Shown in pieces: positions 59,674-64,000 of a stretch of DNA of 64,000 nt (position 1 is the stretch's first letter; the number at the start of each line of letters is the position of its first letter). Location: the NCBI RefSeq assembly GCF_016860525.1, contig NZ_BNEA01000001.1:496001-560000 (forward strand), written 5' to 3'. The stretch comes from Streptomyces rubradiris. GTDB lineage: Bacteria; Actinomycetota; Actinomycetes; Streptomycetales; Streptomycetaceae. Made by a program: the position numbers and the translations under genes. The notes beneath the pieces are model-generated. The model did not search any database. It was not told the origin of the DNA and saw only the letters and a program-made list of their open reading frames with translations.

Positions 59674-59918
59674 GCCCTGCCTCCTAACGACGGGCCGTTC
59701 GTCGCCGACGTGCGCCGCGCGGTTCTCCACAGCTGCTCGGCAATCGGAGGGCGAAGGGATGCCCTCCTTCTTCGCCGAGCGGTTCGGCGGCCGACAGCCC
59801 GCGCGCGTCGGCCAGTTCGTGAACCCGCCGACGATCACCGACCCGAGCTACGGCGAGCACGCCCATCGACCCTGAACCTGCCGGTGAGCCGTCGACGCAC
59901 GCTTCGGCGCCCGCGTCA

Positions 59919-60290
59919 TGATCGCAGCGCCCGGCCGGGGCGCGGATCTGAACGGACCGGCGGCCCAGCCCTACGCACCGCTCGCCACGACCGCCTTCGA
60001 GGGGATGACCCCGAACGTCCTCGTCGTCGTGGGCACGAAGGACTGGCACCCACCCAATCCTCTACGACCGGCATGACTCGGGAAGCGACGCCTACACGGC
60101 GTCTCCCGCACCGAAGACCAGGTTGGACAACTTCGACGACGCGGAGCACGGGCTGGGCGGCATCCCGCCCTTCGACGCTGCCGAGGCCACCGACGAGAAC
60201 CCCGACCGCGTCACCGCCGCACGAGCCCTCGTCCGGGCGCACCTGCGCGCCCGAGTTGTGCCCACAGGAACCGGACTGGTACCGGGCCAC
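59919..60290 (+). pseudogene. Alpha/beta-hydrolase (chlorophyllase/dienelactone-hydrolase-like) C-terminal remnant
   Basis: From about 59919 a frame reads VMIAAPGRGADLNG, PLATTAFEGMTPNVLVVVG and TKDWH, the strand carrying the acidic catalytic residue of an alpha/beta hydrolase. After about 60050 the sequence continues in another frame: LYDRHDSGSDAYTASPAPKT, RLDNFDDAEHGLGGIPPFDA (catalytic His in AEHGLGG), then ENPDRVTAARALVRAHLRA. The nucleophile half is missing. Broken gene. Confidence 0.65.
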
Positions 60291-60295
60291 CCCGG

Positions 60296-60598
60296 TCCGC
60301 GCATCAGCTCCCGCTGCTCCCGATCCCGCTTCGTGAAGCCGTCGGGCGTGACGTCGTGCCCTGGCGCCGTCAGTTCCAGGAAGCCGGTGATGCGCCCCGA
60401 TGTCTCCACCGCGTAGTTGGGACGCACCCGGGCCCCGGGCAAGAGATACTCAGGATGAAGGCGAGGACTCAGCTTCCAGCGCGCCCCGCATGTTTCCACC
60501 AGCTTCGCCACCGGCAGGCTGATGGACGCCTCCGTGTCGCTGACCCGCAGACGCTCCCTGCACGCGGATCCAAAGTCCGCCACGAGAGCCCGTATCCT
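60296..60598 (-). pseudogene. Type ISP restriction-modification enzyme, N-terminal remnant
   Basis: Leftward reading RIRALVADFGSACRERL, ASISLPVAKLVETCGARW, ARVRPNYAVETSGRITGFLE, LTAPGHDVTPDGFTKRDREQ matches, from memory, the N-terminal nuclease segment of type ISP enzymes: a DY-x-V, then E-x-K-type core followed by HDKRQW-like text. The expected E-V-K is now E-L-T and PDY is PNY, so the catalytic site is eroded. The helicase, methylase and specificity parts are absent. A GTG within LVADFG at about 60583 would be the old start. Confidence 0.6.
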
Positions 60599-60815
60599 TC
60601 CTCCGGCACCTTGTCGCCCCTGCAAGCTGTGGACGTGGACGGTGGATACCGCAGACACAGCTTGTTGGAGGCGAGAGGACCGGCTCAGTGCGCACGGGGG
60701 GGCGCGCGAGGGGCACGGACATGGAAGACACGGTGCCTCGATGTTGCGTCTCAGAAGGCTACGACCGCTCGCAGCATGCAGTTGCATGGGCACCGTACCG
60801 GACTCTGCCGATCAC
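60599..60815. other. Intergenic, no gene seen
   Basis: Short gap between the restriction-gene remnant and the stop of the large right-edge gene; no supported element. Confidence 0.4.
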
Positions 60816-63800
60816 CTACTGCCTGTACGGCCGTGGAACGTTGATCACCATGGGGCGGAGGTGACGTGCGCCCGCTCGGGAGAGGCTCGCCGCCTGGTCC
60901 TGTAGCTCGACGAGGAGTGTGTCGAGCTGGAGCTTTTTTGCCTGGGTCTTACGGCTGTCGCCCGTGGCGTCCCAGAGGTCGATCGGATACCAGCCGACGA
61001 TGTAGATGCCTGCATCCGTTCCTGCTTCCGGCAGATAGCGACCCGCCAGCTGTTCCGCCTGAGCCGTCGGAACCTCGACGTTCCAGGAGCCCTTCACCTC
61101 GATGACCAGCTTGACCGACTCGCTTGAAGCGATGTCGGGGTGGTCGCCCGGTGCGGGCATCGCCTCGACGAGTAGGTCGGTGCGGTCGCCCGCACCGTAC
61201 GGGTCGGTCGGATGGATCAGCACTTCCCGGTTGACCGCGACACGGTGGCCGGCCAGCCGCAGAGTCAGCTCGTGTGCGAGGTAAGCACACAGGGCCGCTT
61301 CGGGTTTGGGGCGCCAGACGTCAGGGACGACCGGGTTCTCCGCGGACGGCTTTCGAGGGCTCTTGCCCGGTGTGCGGTCCCACAGCAGTTCGCAGTGTGA
61401 GGGAAGTGCCCGGCCCACCTCCTCCAGGGCCTCATGAACCACGTCCAAGAGGTCTGTGCTGGTGCGGATGACCCGCCGCGCCGGTTCCTGCAGCAGCCGT
61501 ATGACGTCCTCTGCGCGCACCTGGCTCCAACTCGCGGCGGCGTGTTGCTTGGTCGCGGCTACGAGTGCTGCCGCGACAGACAGTCGACTGGGGTACAGGG
61601 CCGCGAGGCGGCGCAGTTGCCGAACCGCCTCTGCGGTGCCTCGTCGGCTCAGCTCAGGGAGCAGGCGGTCTCTCCATCTCCGGGCTTCCTCGTCGGCGGT
61701 GACCCAGCGAACGCCGCGAAGAGGCTGGTCCTCCTCAGGGTCGTACAAACCGCTGAGCCACAGATACAGGTCGGCGACGAGAGCCTCGCCGAGGTTGCTG
61801 TGGATACGTTCCGCCGCGGTCCTAGCGCAAGCCTCGGCCAGCTCACGGCCGAGTTCCGGATCGGTTGCGAACGTCTTGACTCGTGCCCAGTGCGCCTCGG
61901 CATCTGCGGCCAGCAGGGCCTGGGCGGCGAGGACGGCGGCTCGTGCGGCAAGCGGGGTTTCCCGGGGCCCGTCGATACTGGCGTCAAGGATGCCGTGCGC
62001 GGTGTGGCTGTCGGTGGTGAGAAGAGCGGCCAGGGTGCTGTGCCAGGTGCGCAGTGCCGCGTCACGCGCCTCATCGCTCTCGGGCAAGCACATGGAATGG
62101 TCTTCGATCGCTGGCGAGCCTGCCAGGACCTTGTCCGCCGCCTCGGGTACGAGTCCGAGACAGGTGGAGAGCTCTATGGCGAGGTGCTCCATGCATGTAC
62201 GCAGTTCCGCGGACCAGCGGGGATCGACTGCATTGAGCTCGATGGGCTGTCGGCCTGCCCTGAGCGCTGCTCGTGCTGCCTGGGCAACGCGATGGGCCAA
62301 CGACTCAGGTGCGTGTCGGGCTGCCAGGCGCAGTAGGTCCACCCGCACGGGTTCCGTGTAGCTCGTGGCCATGCCCAGATACTCGGTGAGTATCGCGGCG
62401 GTCCAGGAACTCCATGTCCGCGCGGGGAGTTCGGGCAGGCGGCCTGCCCGGTGCAGCTCGGTGAGCAGGGCGTATCCGGCCCACGAGCGTTTGTTGCCGC
62501 TGGCGTGCGGGAGCCAGGAATCGGCGTGGTCGTGCTCGGCGGTGAGGTAGCGGAGAGCGAGCTCGGGCGCGTCGGGCAGATCGTCGCCGAGAGCTACAGC
62601 GGCGGGCCAGGTGGCGATGGCGCCCCGCACATCCTGCGCGAAGCTCCCCGTCTGTGGGTCCACGCCCAGGCCCCACAGGAATTGCCACAGAGCGTCGTTG
62701 TCGCCCGCCCTGGCTTCGGCGAGGAGCCGCGCCAGATCGGCCATGAACTCTGCTGCTTCCGGCCAGTGCCTCTTGCCGGCGCTGTGGCTGCGGCGCAACC
62801 TCCGGGCAAGCGGACTGTCGATGGGGATGGCCTCGTAGAAGGAGCGCAGATACGGCCAGGCCGGGTGCGCATCGTCGTAGGCCAGTTCGAGTGCGTGGGG
62901 GTCGTCCGGGGGAAACGTACAGGAAGCCAGCTCGCCGTACACCTGGACGGCCGCGTCGTCGCCGGTCGCCGCCGCCTCGGCGGCCTGCTCCAGGACCCAC
63001 GGGAAGTCCTCGCGGTCGATGAGCTGGTCACGGGTCGGAGGCTCGGGCACCGTGGATGTGCCGAGCCGCATCGGTGAGCGCCGTTCCCAGTCGTACGCGA
63101 TCTGACAGGCCGCCAAGCGCGGGGCGGCCCCTGTTCGCAGAGCCTCCGTGACCAGGGCTTGTGCCAGAAGCCTCCGTAGTGACCGTGTCCCGGGCGCCTC
63201 GTGTCCGCGCTCATCCGGTTGCAGGCAGTCCGGCACCCGGACCTTGCGGTGGTCGTGCAGGAAGCTAAAAATGATCTTCGCCAAGGTGCCCGCGTGCCGA
63301 GCCGCGTCCGGAGCCTTGAGAGCGCGGTCGATCACCCCGTTGATCAGCGAGATCTCGAAGCGGTCGGACGAGAAGACGAAGCCGCTGTCCGGCCGGGACA
63401 CTGCTTCGGATACCCAAGCCAGAAGACGCGGCAGGTCCTCGTCCCCGCACTCCGCCGGCATGGTCCTCAAGAAGTGGGCGTAGTTGCCGTACAGATCAGG
63501 GGACGGAGGGCGAAGGGCACCGAGCATCGTCGCCGCGTCCAGATGGTGCGGCCACAGCAGGTTCAGTAGCGTGCCTCGTAGCTCATGGTCGGGATCCACC
63601 CGCTCGGCGCGGGACGGATCGGACAGCGAGTCGAGCACCTCCACGAGGACGGGCACGGCACGGCCTGGGTCGCAGGCGAACGCGGCGCGCGCCGCCAATC
63701 GACGTTCCGTTTGGTGCCACGCGTCGTTGCTCACCAACCTCAGCAGCGCGTTGGCCAGCCTGGAATGAGCGGTGCCGGCCTCTTGGGCCAGCTGGATCGC

Positions 63801-64000
63801 CAGACGGACTCGCGCCGTGGACTGCCACTCGGCCCCGCCTTCGGCGGAACTGGACTCCACGACGTCGGCGAGCTGGTCAGCGAGCGCGGGATGGCTCAGG
63901 TCCCAGCGGGAGAGCTGCCATCTCGTGTCTCCCAGTTCGACCTGTGCCGCGCGTTCCAGCAGTCTGCTCACGGTGAGCCGGCGGACCTCGTCGGAACGCA
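60816..64000 (-). CDS. Very large alpha-solenoid protein with C-terminal PD-(D/E)XK nuclease domain, 5' end beyond the window
   Basis: At least 1060 residues are visible and the frame is open through the right edge; a GTG at 63971 is in frame but the reading continues upstream, so the N-terminus is probably outside. Most of it is helical with repeated Trp/Leu pairs (RLAIQLAQEAGTAHSRLANA; LLAWVSEAVSRPDSG; DALWQFLWGLGVDP), like HEAT/TPR-type solenoids in STAND proteins. The C-terminal ~170 residues are a nuclease fold: AYLAHELTLRLAGHRVAVNR, AGDRTDLLVEA (Asp), KLVIEVKGSWN (E-x-K), QAEQLAGRYLPE (QxxxY-like). No NTPase motif lies in the visible part. A defence role is inferred from architecture and neighbourhood. 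Confidence 0.82.
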   Translation of the reverse strand, partial: RSDEVRRLTVSRLLERAAQVELGDTRWQLSRWDLSHPALADQLADVVESSSAEGGAEWQSTARVRLAIQLAQEAGTAHSRLANALLRLVSNDAWHQTERRLAARAAFACDPGRAVPVLVEVLDSLSDPSRAERVDPDHELRGTLLNLLWPHHLDAATMLGALRPPSPDLYGNYAHFLRTMPAECGDEDLPRLLAWVSEAVSRPDSGFVFSSDRFEISLINGVIDRALKAPDAARHAGTLAKIIFSFLHDHRKVRVPDCLQPDERGHEAPGTRSLRRLLAQALVTEALRTGAAPRLAACQIAYDWERRSPMRLGTSTVPEPPTRDQLIDREDFPWVLEQAAEAAATGDDAAVQVYGELASCTFPPDDPHALELAYDDAHPAWPYLRSFYEAIPIDSPLARRLRRSHSAGKRHWPEAAEFMADLARLLAEARAGDNDALWQFLWGLGVDPQTGSFAQDVRGAIATWPAAVALGDDLPDAPELALRYLTAEHDHADSWLPHASGNKRSWAGYALLTELHRAGRLPELPARTWSSWTAAILTEYLGMATSYTEPVRVDLLRLAARHAPESLAHRVAQAARAALRAGRQPIELNAVDPRWSAELRTCMEHLAIELSTCLGLVPEAADKVLAGSPAIEDHSMCLPESDEARDAALRTWHSTLAALLTTDSHTAHGILDASIDGPRETPLAARAAVLAAQALLAADAEAHWARVKTFATDPELGRELAEACARTAAERIHSNLGEALVADLYLWLSGLYDPEEDQPLRGVRWVTADEEARRWRDRLLPELSRRGTAEAVRQLRRLAALYPSRLSVAAALVAATKQHAAASWSQVRAEDVIRLLQEPARRVIRTSTDLLDVVHEALEEVGRALPSHCELLWDRTPGKSPRKPSAENPVVPDVWRPKPEAALCAYLAHELTLRLAGHRVAVNREVLIHPTDPYGAGDRTDLLVEAMPAPGDHPDIASSESVKLVIEVKGSWNVEVPTAQAEQLAGRYLPEAGTDAGIYIVGWYPIDLWDATGDSRKTQAKKLQLDTLLVELQDQAASLSRAGARHLRPMVINVPRPYRQ

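Overview
The window looks like a chromosomal segment of a Streptomyces or close relative. It has very high G+C, third-position G/C bias, GTG/TTG starts with purine-rich Shine-Dalgarno (SD) sites, and typical streptomycete genes: IclR/GntR/MarR regulators, an SCO6745-type protein, an AfsR-like STAND regulator, a DHA2 exporter and paired vanillate demethylase genes. No rRNA, tRNA or CRISPR array was seen.

Region 1 (1-9 kb) is a divergent metabolic cluster. Leftward are a luciferase-like monooxygenase (cut by the edge), a thiamine-diphosphate (ThDP) enzyme whose reading frame opens with fourteen 12-residue repeats, an acyl-CoA dehydrogenase and an MFS transporter. Rightward are a stand-alone AICAR-transformylase-like protein and a MalY/PatB-type PLP enzyme. 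Region 2 (9-20 kb) is housekeeping and stress: a YmgE/GlsB-type membrane protein, a sirtuin / glutamine amidotransferase / glutamate decarboxylase operon, CbiZ, a vanillate demethylase cluster (vanA, a small Cys/Trp-rich protein, vanB, IclR), a membrane-anchored Mrr-like nuclease and a frameshifted heme A synthase gene. Region 3 (20-30.6 kb) holds a leftward run of a YbdK-type carboxylate-amine ligase, an asparagine-synthetase-like amidotransferase, an S9 peptidase, RecQ and an unknown protein, which resembles a variant of the N-acetylglutaminylglutamine amide osmolyte locus. A GNAT/pirin pair diverges from an AhpD-like protein.

Region 4 (31-45 kb) is a plastic zone. Intact genes (aquaporin, MarR plus DHA2 exporter, a DUF4157/OmpA protein, GntR, SCO6745-like, two secreted proteins) alternate with gene wreckage: crotonase, VOC, inositol monophosphatase, Tn3 transposase, PEBP and IS5 remnants.

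Region 5 (45-64 kb) is a defence island. A tightly overlapping leftward operon encodes a RecB/Cas4-like PD-(D/E)XK nuclease, a zinc-ribbon REase-fold protein, a DinG-like helicase and a pPIWI-RE (RNase H-fold, Argonaute-related) protein. Its first gene starts only 33 bp from a divergent soluble Ser/Thr kinase, which converges on a large AfsR-like winged-helix/BTAD/NB-ARC/TPR regulator. Further right are a 52-residue basic peptide with its own hairpin terminator, a two-gene unit ending in an excisionase-like HTH protein, remnants of a hydrolase and of a type ISP restriction enzyme, and a very large solenoid protein with a C-terminal PD-(D/E)XK nuclease that runs off the right edge. The pPIWI-RE module is a described family. 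The extra nuclease and the kinase/STAND pair around it are what look new.
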